Shown here: positions 21,130 through 30,992 of the stretch, piece by piece
Position numbering within the stretch: position 1 is the stretch's first letter
How the letters are laid out: each line of letters starts with the position of its first letter
Assembly: GCA_018350325.1 (NCBI GenBank)
Contig: JAEVLN010000003.1
Coordinates: 3,502,441 to 3,566,440, forward strand
Reading direction: 5' to 3'
Length of the DNA: 64,000 nt
Source: Globodera rostochiensis
Lineage: Eukaryota > Nematoda > Chromadorea > Rhabditida > Heteroderidae
Position numbers and translations under genes: made by a program
The notes under the pieces: model-generated
What the model was told of the DNA's origin: nothing
The model's input: only the letters and a program-made list of their open reading frames with translations
The model's database searches: none

Positions 21130-23112
21130 AAATCATTTTTTTTGACTTTGTACGCATCTCTATGGTGGGGGAAAAAATTTCTAAAATCATTTTAAATTAT
21201 TCCCGACTTTTTAAAAATATTTTTCTGGCCTTATTTGGAAATTTTGGTTTTTTCATTTTTTCCCCCAGCCAAATTGGGTGAATATATAAAAAAATTCATA
21301 ACTTTGCTCAAACTTGAGCGATGCACATGCTCTTTATATCATTAAATGCAGAAAAATAAGCTGCATTTTTTAGTTATAAAACTATTCTCTTACGCATGAA
21401 ACTCAAAAAGATGTATCAAATTTTGTTCAAAAAATGAATTTTTCACAAACAAATTCATAAAAATGTTTAAAATGGAGCTATTCAAAAAGTCGCTAATTAG
21501 AAAAATAGCTAATTTTTTTCTCTATAAGTTAGTATTTGGGTTCATTCCAATAGCTCTGCGCTGAACGGAGTTACAAGAATATAAGTGTTTTTGGATTCCC
21601 AACCCAAAGGGGGGACCCTTTTGGTGGGTAATGGAACAAAAAAAATTTTTTTTGACTTTCCCTGCATCTCTATTGTGGGGGAAATAATTTCTAAATATGT
21701 TTTATCTTATTCCCGATTTTTTAAAAATATTTTTATGTGTTATTTAGAAATTTTTCAAATTCTCATTTTTTTGATTGCCAAAATTGGGGGAATATTTGAA
21801 AAATTCATAACTTTGTTCAACTTTGAGTTATGCCCATCGTTTTTATATCATAAAATGCAGAAAAATAAGCTTGATTTTTTAGTTAAAGAAATATTAGCTT
21901 ATTCATGAAACTCAAAAAGCTGTAGTAAATTTTGTGCAAAAAATAGATTTTCCACAAAAAAATTCATAACAATTTTCAAAACGTACATTTTCAAATTCAG
22001 TTTCATTACAAAAATAGCTAATTTTTTGCTTTACCAGATAGCACTTGAGTTCATTCCAATCCCTTCACAATGAACCGAGTTACAAGAGAATAAGTGGTTT
22101 TGGCTCTCCAAACCAAAGGGGGGAACCCTTTTGTGGTGGAATGAAAAAATAATTGTTTTTTCCTGCCTTCCTATTGATATTTACTGCTGAAAAAATAATT
22201 CCTAAATATGTTTTAAGCTATTCCCGGTTTTTTAAAAATATTTTTATGTGTCATTTTGAAATTTTTGGTTTTTTTCATTTTTTTGGTTACACAAATTCAC
22301 TGAATATTTGAAAAATTCATAACTTTGTTCAAACTTGAGCGATGCACATGCTCTTTATATCATAAAATGCAGAAAAATAAGCTACATTTTTTAGTTAAAA
22401 AAATATTCTCTTACGCATGAAACTCAAAAAGTTGTATCAAATTTTGTTTAAAAAATGCATTTTTCACAAAAAAATTCATAAAAATGTTTAAAATGGAGCT
22501 ATTCAAAAAGTCGCTAATTACATAAATAGCTAATTTTTTTCTCTATAAGTTTGTATTTGAGTTTATTCCAATAGCTCTGCCTTGAACCGAGTTATAAGAG
22601 TATAAGTGCTTTTGGATTCCTAACCCAAAGGAGGACCCCTTTTGGTGTGAAATAAAAAATAAATTTTTTTTCCTGCCTTCCTATTGATATTTACTGGTGT
22701 AGAAATAATTCCTAAATATGTTTTAAGGTATTCCCGATTTTTAAAAATATTTTTATGTCCTTATTGGGAAATTTTGCTTTTTTCATTTTTTTGGCCAGAA
22801 ATTTGGGGGAATATTTGAAACATTCATAACTTTGTCCAAACTTGAGTGATGTTCGTCTTTTTTATATCATAAAATGCAGAAAAATAAGCTGCATTTTTTA
22901 GTCAAAAAACTAATCTCCTTTTTATGAAACTCAAAAAGTTGTAATAAATTTTGTGCAAAAAATGAATTTTCCACAAAAAAATTCATAACAATTTTCAAAA
23001 GGTACATTTTCAAATTCTGTTTCATTACAAAAATAGCTAATTTTTTGCTTTACCAGATAGCACTTGAGTTCATTCCAATCCCTTCACATTGAACCGAGTT
23101 ACAAGAGTATTT
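21130..23112. repeat. About 510-bp tandem array in R block 2
   Basis: Four imperfect units, recognisable by CCAAAGGGGGGACCCTTTTG-like boundaries near 21605, 22113 and 22625, and by AAATAGCTAATTTTTT inside each unit. The fourth unit stops abruptly at GAGTTACAAGAGTA (about 23111), where unrelated sequence starts. Confidence 0.75.
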
Positions 23113-23204
23113 TTCTGTTTCTTTTGTTGTTCTGCATTGCATTATTTATTATTTCATTGTTCCTTTGTCCTTGCTTTAATGTTCGCTTGCTCATTGTTCT
23201 GGAA

Positions 23205-24135
23205 ATCCTCCATGGACCAGAATTTGGCTTTCCGGAAAGCCAGTAGGGACCAGAATTTGTTATTTGCTGTTCTGGAAAGTCAGAATGCACCATATTTGCT
23301 GTTCTGGAAATCCAGAATGCACCCGAACTTTGTGTCCCGGAAAGTCAGAATGCACCAGAATTTGTTATTTGCTGTTCTGAAAATCAGTAGAACCCAGAAT
23401 TTGGTGTTCCGGAAAGCCAGTAGAGACCAGAATTAGGTTTCTGGAAAGTCAGAATGCATCAGAATTTGTTATTTGCTGTTCTGAAAACCAGTAGAGGTCA
23501 GAATTTGGTGATCCGGAAAGCCAGTAGAGACCAGAATTAGGTTTCTGGAAAGTCGGAATGCACCAGGATTTGTTATTTGCTGTTCTGAAAACCAGTAGCG
23601 ACCAGAATTAAGTTTTCGGAAAACTACCAGGACCAGAATTTGAGTCCCGGAACGTCAGAATGCACCAGAATTTGTTATTTGCTGTTCTGAAAATCAGTAG
23701 AGGCCAGAATTTGGTTTTCCGGAAAGCCAGTAGAGACCAGAATTAGGTTTCTGGAAAGTCAGAATGCACCAGAATTTGTTATTTGCTGTTCTGAAAACCA
23801 GTAGAGGTCAGAATTTGGTGTTCCGGAAAGCCAGTAGAGACCAGAATTAGGTTTCTGGAAAGTCAGAATGCACCAGAATTTGTTATTTGCTGTTCTGAAA
23901 ACCAGTAGAGGTCAGAATTTGGTGAGCCGGAAAGCCAGTAGAGACCAGAATTTGGTTTCTGGAAAGTCAGAATGCACCAGAATTTGTTGTTTGCTGTTCT
24001 GGAAAACCAGTAGAGACCAGAATTATGTTTAGGAAAACCACCAGAACCAAAATTTGGTTTCCGGAAAGTTAGAATGCACCAGAATTTGTTATTTGCTGTT
24101 CTGGAAATCCAGAATGCACCAGAATTCTGCTTTTT
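23205..24135. repeat. CCAGAATTTG minisatellite
   Basis: Complex tandem array built from short modules such as TTCCGGAAAGCCAGTAGAGA, CCAGAATTAGGTTTCTGGAA and AGTCAGAATGCACCAGAATT, with TTGTTATTTGCTGTTCTG between. Higher-order blocks of about 100-120 bp are visible. Open frames within are by-products. Confidence 0.8.
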
Positions 24136-24364
24136 ATTTTTATTAAAGGTTAATCCAGAACAATGGACAACTGCAGGCTGCTCAAACAGCAAAATTCAGT
24201 CCCCGGGCTATAACTCGTCGGCTATTGCTCGTAGCTGGATGGAGTCAAGAGTTGAAATGTAGAGTTTTTCGAGCTCTATCGAATGGTGTAGGTGTCGAGT
24301 GGAAAAATTGCGAACATTTTCAGATAGGTCAGCCTAAAAAATCAATTTTCGCAAAAAATCCTAG

Positions 24365-24450
24365 AAACGCGGCGAAGCCGCGTCCCTGAGCGCGAAGCGC
24401 TTTATCATCATCTAATCGATTCCAACAACACACCCATCTATCTTCACTAG
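24365..24450 (+). other. Helitron 3' terminus (H2)
   Basis: Two consecutive hairpins (CGCGGCGAAGCCGCG and AGCGCGAAGCGCT), then spacer and CACTAG at 24445-24450 followed by T. Same layout as the H1 and H3 ends but a different sequence. Confidence 0.65.
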
Positions 24451-25950
24451 TTATATATATGTTAGTTTGACAAGGAGTTTCGCGTACCAAAAAGGATTTG
24501 AGCATTCCGGGAATCGGGAGCCCCGTGAAAGTTGTACATTACTTAACCAACTTTTTGATGCGCATCCAAAATAACTATAGGCGTGGCGCTCAGATGGACG
24601 CCCGCAGTGCAGTGCCCCGATTGCGGGTCAAAATTTCAGTCCCACTTAAAAAACTTTTTTCTTTGGATCGGGAGCGCTTAGCACCCGCTGGGAGGGCACC
24701 CCCCTGATAGGTTCTGAACAACTTTGTAAGTGATCACTTTTTGATCAGGTGAAAACTCTGGCCTGCAGAATTCGGCAAAAATTGCTGGGTCGGAACTCCG
24801 ATTTTCGTTTTTTGTCACTAACTTTTTTGGGTTTGCCCATAACGCTTAGCGATTTTCTCCTTTATTGTAGAGCTTCACAAGCTGCGTCGAATGGTGTTTA
24901 GTTTGATGAAAAATTTTTTGAAAATTTCGAGCTAGGCCCCCTAGAAGGTTTTTCGGTTTTTTGTCATTAACTTTTTTTGACGTACATTTCAGGCGAAATA
25001 AAGATCGCTTTCAAAACCCAACTTTTCGAGAGCTATCGATTGGTGTTTATTAGGCCTGAAAATTCCGAAAAACGTTTTTTCCCAGCTAAGTCCTTGGTGG
25101 TGTAGTGGTGAGTGGTGGGGGTGTAGAGGGGTCGGGTGGGGGTTCGGATCCGCTTGACTGAAATCATTTTTTCCGACTTTCTATTGATATGTATGGTAGT
25201 GGAAATAATTTCTAAAATTCTTTTAAATTATTCCCGAGTTTTTAAAAATATTTTTGTGGGGCATTTTGAAATTTTTTGAAATTTCATTTTTTTGGTCAGA
25301 AAAATTGGGGAAATAAGTAAAAAAAATCATATCTTTTCTTACAGATCAGCTTTTTGAATGATTTTGATCTCTTAAAATGTAGAAAAATAAGCGCAATTTT
25401 TATGCTATATTAGTTTTATGATAGGTTAAAAATGCAAAAAGTTATAGACAATTTTTCGAAAAAAATGAATTTTTAACAAAAAAATTAATAACAATTTTTC
25501 AAAAAGAGATTTTCAAAAACACTTTAATTAGTTAAATAGCTAATTTTTTGCTCTATTAGAAAATATTTTAGTTCATATTAATCCCTTAACATAGAACAGA
25601 GTTATGGTCGAAAAAGTGGTTTTGACTTTTAAGACCAAAGGGGGGACCCTTTTGAGGTGTCATCAAATAATTTAATAATTTTTTTCCATTTTCTTTGCGC
25701 ATTTATTGTGATGAAAATAATTTTCTAAAAATATTTTAAATATATATAATTTATTAAAAATAATTTGATGACAATTCAGTAATTTTTTGAAAAATTTTTT
25801 TGTTTGGATGGAAGAATTCACTGATTGTTGGCGAAATAGTGTGCTAAATTGAGAGAAAGTGTGTAGACAGTTAGAAGAAAAGAGAGTTAACGTGAAATTC
25901 TGATGCATCCTTGAGTAGTTTTCAACCATTTAATTATTGTTTTAGAGAAT
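24451..25950. repeat. R block 3
   Basis: Closest to R block 1: shares GACAAGGAGTTTCGCG, GAGCTAGGCCCCCTAGAAGG, TTTTTTGACGTACATTTCAG, the tRNA-like box pair (25098-25108 and 25141-25151) and GGGGGGACCCTTTTG near 25640. AT-rich and non-coding. Confidence 0.7.
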
Positions 25951-26384
25951 AGGTAAAAAGGGGGGGGGGGGGAGGGATTGTGTGAGGGAGGGGGGAGCAG
26001 GTTGTTGAAGGGGGTGAGTTGTACCTGGGGTGATCAGGGAGAAGGTGGGGGTGATGTACTTGGCGCGATTGGGATGCACTCCCCGTACCCCGAACCGTTG
26101 TACTTGAGAATCGTTGTGTCCATGGTCCCATTTTCGGCCAATTTGTTGTACCTGGTCTTATTTTTCGTCCACTTTTTTGTTTAACCAGACTCAATCAGTT
26201 CAAAAACCGCACTCCCCGCACACCGATCAATTCAGTTTTTGTGGGGGGAGTGGAGGAGTTGCAGCTGGCGAGTGGGATGGGGGGGGGATGTAATTAGCGT
26301 GATCGGATGTTGTACCTGGCCTGATCGGCGTGTTGTATGAATGCTTGGAGGGTTGTACCTGGCGTGATTGGAGGGGGGGGGGGG

Positions 26385-27630
26385 TGTGTCGTTGCGACGT
26401 AACTTGTCCGGAGTTCTGTATTGCGACGCAACTTGTCCGGGGTTCTGTCGTTGCGACGTAACTTGTCAGGGGCTATGCCATCTTTTCCGGGGCTATGTCG
26501 TTGCGACGCAACTTGTCCAGGGCTATGTCGTTGCAACGCAACTTGTCCGGAGTATTTGAATATTTTTTGAAATTTCATTTTTTTGTTCAGCAAGCCCCGA
26601 ACCGTTGTACCTGGCTCAATCAACGGTTCAAAACTGTCATTACCGCACCCCGAACCGTTGTACCTGGCAAAATCAACGGTTCAAACGGCATTCCCCGAAC
26701 CCCGAACTTGCGCATTCAAATGCGACGCAATTTGTCATGGGTTACGTCGTTGCGACGCAATTTGTCAGGGGTTACGTCGTTGCGACGCAATTTATCAGGG
26801 GTTATTTCGTTGCGACGCAATTTGTCATGGGTTATTTCGTTGCGACGCAATTTGTCATGGGTTATTTCGTTGCGACGCAATTTGTCATGGGTTATTTCGT
26901 TGCGACGCAATTTGTCATGGGTTATTTCGTTGCGACGCAATTTGTCATGGGTTATTTCGTTGCGACGCAATTTGTCATGGGTTATTTCGTTGCGACGCAA
27001 TTTGTCATGGGTTATTTCGTTGCGACGCAATTTGTCAGGGGTTATTTCGTTGCGACGCAATTTGTCATGGGTTATTTCGTTGCGACGCAATTTGTCATGG
27101 GTTATTTCGTTGCGACGCAATTTGTCATGGGTTATTTCGTTGCGACGCAATTTGTCAGGGGTTATTTCGTTGCGACGCAATTTGTCATGGGTTATTTCGT
27201 TGCGACGCAATTTGTCATGGGTTATTTCGTTGCGACGCAATTTGTCATGGGTTATTTCGTTGCGACGCAATTTGTCATGGGTTATTTTGCGACGCAATTT
27301 GTCAGGGGTTATTTCGTTGCGACGCAATTTGTCATGGGTTATTTCGTTGCGACGCAATTTGTCATGGGTTATTTCGTTGCGACGCAATTTGTCATGGGTT
27401 ATTTCGTTGCGACGCAATTTGTCATGGGTTATTTCGTTGCGACGCAATTTGTCATGGGTTATTTCGTTGCGACGCAATTTGTCATGGGTTATTTTGCGAC
27501 GCAATTTGTCAGGGGTTATTTCGTTGCGACGCAATTTGTCAGGGGTTATTTCGTTGCGACGCAATTTGTCAGGGGTTATTTCGTTGCGACGCAATTTGTC
27601 AGGGGTTATGTCGTTGCGACGCAACAATCA
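26385..27630. repeat. 30-bp minisatellite with TTGCGACGCAA palindrome
   Basis: Degenerate units from about 26385, then about 30 regular 30-bp units from 26720 to 27625, each with the palindrome TTGCGACGCAA followed by TTTGTCATGGG or TTTGTCAGGGG. Two shortened units (near 27283 and 27490) stand about 207 bp apart, indicating duplication of a block of about seven units. Long open frames on both strands arise only because the period is a multiple of three. Confidence 0.92.
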
Positions 27631-27729
27631 ACAGTTCAAAACTGCCATCCCCGTACCCCAAACCGTTGTACCTGATCAATCAACAGTTTAAAACTGCACA
27701 CCCCTCACCCCGAACCGTTGTACCTGGTC

Positions 27730-28049
27730 CGTGATGCCCGGACCGGCTTTGGGGGTGGGGGCTTGGGGAATGCTGTCAATGGCCCGAAGAATGGAAGTCC
27801 GCAATGGATCAATTCTTTATTGAAGGGCGAAGTAAATATATAAAAAGGGGAGTCGAAGGCGAGGAGAGAAAGTCGACAGAATTGCCGTTGGAGGATAAAT
27901 ATAGAATAAGAATGAAGAATGTGAATTGAATGGGGAAATCGCACAAAAGAGGGCGGAGAAATGACAAATATGGAAACGGCAATCGATAATTGGAAATCGT
28001 TGCAATATATTTGCATTTGAATGTGAGGGCGATCGGGCACATCACTACA
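27730..28049 (-). repeat. 3' LTR
   Basis: 320 bp. On the minus strand it carries a TATA-like CTTTTTATATAT (27836-27847) and a CAATAAAG polyadenylation signal (27815-27822), the expected LTR signals. Confidence 0.88.
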
Positions 28050-28086
28050 TCCCCCGCACCTGTCAGCCAGTGTCCTCACTGGGCGA

Positions 28087-29946
28087 TCAGCGCCGCGCGA
28101 CGTCCCCCTCGCCCCAGTTGTTGAGCTCCTGCGAAACGGCGATGAGACGGCAGCGGCGTGGCCGAGTGTTGGCGTGACAAACTGAAATTGAAATGAGGGG
28201 GGCGGAATGGGGTGGCACATTATGGCAACAGCTGAAACGGCTTGAAGCCACTTCTTCAGTTCGTATACAAATCGGTCCAAATTTGTTTGGGTTTTGGCCT
28301 TTTTGACGTGGGAATACCGAAATTTTGAGGTGGATCTCGACTGGTCGAGAAGTGGACGATTTGAATGAAAATTTTGGTAGAGAGGTCGATGTTTGGGTGC
28401 CTTTTTGCCTGACTATGAGTTGTTTCGGAGTTTTCCGAACGTGATTGAATTGGTAGCGATAGTTTTTCCCGAATTTTTGGACTACATATGCATTGAAATT
28501 TACTGGAAATTTGATAGAATTTAGAGGAATTGGTGGATGTGAACAAGGCCGCCGGTCGAATTTTAGTGAATTCAGGGGGATGGGTGACTGATTTGTTTTG
28601 GCTAGTGGTGCTTTATCGATTCGCTGCTGCCCTGGCGAAATTTCTTTTCTCTTTTCAGAACTGATTGTTTTTTCCTTGCCAATCTTCACGTCCAACCTTT
28701 CCCTCAAAATTTCTTTTTCCGGAACCTTCACTACAATTTCCTGCCTCTGCTCCTCCTTTTCCTTTCCTTTCAAAGTCCAATCCACATTCGCTTCTTCGAT
28801 TCGCGGCTCCGGAATTTTGTCCGGTGATCCTTCGAATTTTTTGTTCACCTCGGGGTATAAATGGCTATCGACGTTCTTGTTCAACTCGCGACACGGAATA
28901 ACGCTAAAAGTTGACAAGCGTACTGGATCGGCCGAGTGTAAAGCCGTTAGGTCCTTTCCGGATGGACATGCAGTCAAAGAATTCGGGTTATGGAGATGAC
29001 GGGGCTCAGATAGTTGGTCTTTCCTTGGGAGTAAATTTTCGCCGTCTGAGCAACTCTCCATGTTCCAATTCGGCTGCCGATCTTCCTCAATTCTTTTTCT
29101 CACACCTCTCCCTTCTCTGACCTTGTTCAACCTTTGCGGCATTCCGTATGGATCTGCCGAATTTTCTCTGCCATTTGCCGGACGAAAATTTTGGTTAGGT
29201 GCTCGGTACCGATTCACCTTTTTGTCTCGCCCATCTGCAGTCCATTCTCTTCTCGGAGCGTTTTGGGGTTGGGTCGGGTATTCCGAAGTTTCGCGGGGAG
29301 TTTGGTGGGAATGGGAATTTGGTTGGTTCAAAGCCAAAAGATACGCCAGGTACACATTCGATTCGTCGTCCCCGTACCGGTTAACGACTTGCTTTAGAGC
29401 CTTTCGAAAATTTGGATGCTCTTCTGCCTCAAAACTGTGTACTGGGTTGTTTCCTTTCCTCTCTTCAAACTGATATCGGTCGTTTCCGTGTCGGTCAACG
29501 ACTTTGTTTTGAGAGAATTGAAAATTTTGGTCTCCTCCGTAATCTTTTGGGTTGAAATTTTGGCCATTTTCGAAAGTTGGTGACTGAAAAACTGTTGGGG
29601 GTTGGTCCAAATTGAAAGGATGTGAGGTATCATTCTGGTGACAGTAATGATTCTCTGAAAAGTTGGCTGAATTCATCATTCCAACATTCTGCTTCCTTTC
29701 TTCTCTTTGAATCATACTCGGGTAGTGGACAGAATTTTCGGGGAATTGGTAAAAATTTTCCGGAAATAGCTGACTTTGGTGAGGGGGGGCGATTCTAGTT
29801 TCGTGACGAGCAGAAGTTTTCTGGGTTTGATTCGAAATGAGGCGATAAGAGTTTTCAGCCCGGTGCCGGTCCTGATTGAACTCTGAATACTCCACCAAAT
29901 TCTCGGGTTGATTTTGGGTAATTTGGAGATGGGGAAACAGATACAT
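28087..29946 (-). CDS. 619-residue ORF of the LTR element, function unknown
   Basis: The only long ORF of the element, filling almost the whole interior. The protein is hydrophilic and rich in Asn, Gln, Glu, Arg and Pro. I see no reverse transcriptase (no YxDD), no integrase zinc finger or DDE pattern, no protease DTG and no CCHC zinc knuckle. One segment, HPNFRKALKQVVNRYGDDES (about residue 180), looks like a compact helical region; the rest looks disordered. It could be a divergent Gag-like protein or an acquired sequence. That it stays open for 1.86 kb between identical LTRs argues for recent function or very recent insertion, not long neutral decay. Confidence 0.6.
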   Translation of the reverse strand: MYLFPHLQITQNQPENLVEYSEFNQDRHRAENSYRLISNQTQKTSARHETRIAPPHQSQLFPENFYQFPENSVHYPSMIQREERKQNVGMMNSANFSENHYCHQNDTSHPFNLDQPPTVFQSPTFENGQNFNPKDYGGDQNFQFSQNKVVDRHGNDRYQFEERKGNNPVHSFEAEEHPNFRKALKQVVNRYGDDESNVYLAYLLALNQPNSHSHQTPRETSEYPTQPQNAPRREWTADGRDKKVNRYRAPNQNFRPANGRENSADPYGMPQRLNKVREGRGVRKRIEEDRQPNWNMESCSDGENLLPRKDQLSEPRHLHNPNSLTACPSGKDLTALHSADPVRLSTFSVIPCRELNKNVDSHLYPEVNKKFEGSPDKIPEPRIEEANVDWTLKGKEKEEQRQEIVVKVPEKEILRERLDVKIGKEKTISSEKRKEISPGQQRIDKAPLAKTNQSPIPLNSLKFDRRPCSHPPIPLNSIKFPVNFNAYVVQKFGKNYRYQFNHVRKTPKQLIVRQKGTQTSTSLPKFSFKSSTSRPVEIHLKISVFPRQKGQNPNKFGPICIRTEEVASSRFSCCHNVPPHSAPLISISVCHANTRPRRCRLIAVSQELNNWGEGDVARR

Positions 29947-30054
29947 TCTCTGTAAAAAAGTCGTTAATAAAAAAAATTTATGCTTCCCGTTGCGTCAGTC
30001 GATAGCTGCGGTTGGTTGTCCCGAAAGGTTGGGGAACGTAAACCGGGAGCGCCA

Positions 30055-30374
30055 CGTGATGCCCGGACCGGCTTTGGGGGTGGGGGCTTGGGGAATGCTG
30101 TCAATGGCCCGAAGAATGGAAGTCCGCAATGGATCAATTCTTTATTGAAGGGCGAAGTAAATATATAAAAAGGGGAGTCGAAGGCGAGGAGAGAAAGTCG
30201 ACAGAATTGCCGTTGGAGGATAAATATAGAATAAGAATGAAGAATGTGAATTGAATGGGGAAATCGCACAAAAGAGGGCGGAGAAATGACAAATATGGAA
30301 ACGGCAATCGATAATTGGAAATCGTTGCAATATATTTGCATTTGAATGTGAGGGCGATCGGGCACATCACTACA
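30055..30374 (-). repeat. 5' LTR
   Basis: 320 bp, apparently identical to the other LTR, with TATA-like and AATAAA signals at the equivalent positions (about 30161-30172 and 30140-30147). A primer-binding-like site abuts it without a gap. Confidence 0.88.
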
Positions 30375-30472
30375 GGTCAATAAACTGTTCAAAACTGCCA
30401 TCCCCGTACCCCAAACCGTTGTACCTGATCAATCAACAGTTTAAAACTGCACGCCCCTAACCCGGAACTAGG

Positions 30473-30539
30473 TAGCGAAGCTCTACAAGCGCGTTAGCGC
30501 TTTAGCAGCACAAAAAAGCGTTGTACAGCACTCCACTAG
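30473..30539 (+). other. Helitron 3' terminus (H3)
   Basis: CTAGGTAGCGAAGCTC, hairpin AAGCGC-GTTA-GCGCTT, then GTTGTAC and CTCCACTAG ending at 30539 with T following. Nearly identical to the H1 end at 20267. Confidence 0.8.
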
Positions 30540-30992
30540 TTAGACAAATACTGTGACTCTTGTTGATTCTGTTTTTTGCTTTTAAGTATTAGGCGGCTAT
30601 TAATTTAAATTTATTTATTTCTTTTGTTTCGAAACTCTTGGCGTAGATTCAGTTAGTGTACTTTTTAAATTCAAAACATCTGAAAAGATTTAGTTCGTTT
30701 TAAGAGTAGGTAGGTAATTTATTTATGTAGTACATATTTGCAGCGAAAATGGCCAGAAATGGACCAATGTAAACTTTTTTTGGCAAATTTTGCACTAAAT
30801 AAGCATATAAACCGTCCCTATTGATTAGGCTTTGAGAGTTCATTTTCCTATAATTTTTTCCGGATTTGGTGCGATTTGAAGAATTTACTTTGTTTTCTCG
30901 CTTTTCGTGGTTATCTATTTGATATGTTTAGCCAGATCTTTTTTTTTTATCGCTTCTCGCTTCATTTTCTTTCAAACTACAAGAGGTTTCCA
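30540..30992. other. Upstream region of DNA polymerase alpha gene
   Basis: AT-rich sequence between the Helitron end and the polymerase alpha start codon, presumably holding its promoter. No ORF or repeat recognised. A pyrimidine-rich TTTCCA precedes the ATG. Confidence 0.45.

Larger units (their letters stand above)
20268..24450 (+). mobile_element. Non-autonomous Helitron H2
   Basis: Starts directly after the CTAG end of H1 with an R block (ATATAGTATTAGAACAAACT resembling the other starts), continues through a 510-bp tandem array and a minisatellite, and ends at 24450. The end has two hairpins, CGCGGC-GAA-GCCGCG and AGCGC-GAA-GCGCT, followed by CTTCACTAG next to T. No transposase ORF. Treating this stretch as one element is inference from its layout. 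Confidence 0.5.
27730..30374 (-). mobile_element. Short LTR retroelement without visible polymerase
   Basis: Oriented on the minus strand. Two direct 320-bp LTRs (27730-28049 and 30055-30374) appear identical by eye. They start TGTAGTGATGTGCCCG and end GGGCATCACG on the minus strand. Flanked by a 4-bp duplication GGTC (27726-27729 and 30375-30378) within a local repeat, CGTTGTACCTGGTCAA, that shows the empty site. A primer-binding-like TGGCGCTCCCGG (30043-30054) directly follows the 5' LTR, and a purine-rich GGTGCGGGGGA (28050-28060) precedes the 3' LTR. The interior is only 2.0 kb with one ORF. Family not assigned. Confidence 0.88.
24451..30539 (+). mobile_element. Non-autonomous Helitron H3, host of an LTR element
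   Basis: Begins right after the H2 CTAG with R block 3, then a 30-bp minisatellite, then repeated CGAACCGTTGTACCTGG units, and ends at 30539 with a hairpin and CTCCACTAG nearly identical to H1. An LTR element occupies 27730-30374, so the Helitron proper is about 3.4 kb. No Rep ORF. Its 3' end similarity suggests it could be mobilised by H1. Confidence 0.55.

Noticed and set aside
21055..21130. Functional tRNA gene
   Set aside because: Box A and B are good, but the acceptor stem does not pair convincingly and the sequence sits in a degenerate repeat family.
26720..27625. CRISPR-like array
   Set aside because: Units are contiguous direct repeats without unique spacers, in a eukaryotic transposon; it is a minisatellite.
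26495..27734. Long open frames of 300-400 codons in several frames of both strands
   Set aside because: They exist only because the 30-bp repeat is a multiple of three and has no stop; the proteins are ten-residue repeats in every frame.
28087..29946. Gag-Pol polyprotein
   Set aside because: No reverse transcriptase, RNase H, integrase or protease motif could be found in the 619 residues.
24451..30539. H3 as a standard LTR-driven repeat
   Set aside because: Only the inner 27730-30374 part has LTR structure; the outer ends are Helitron-like, so the LTR element is nested within it.
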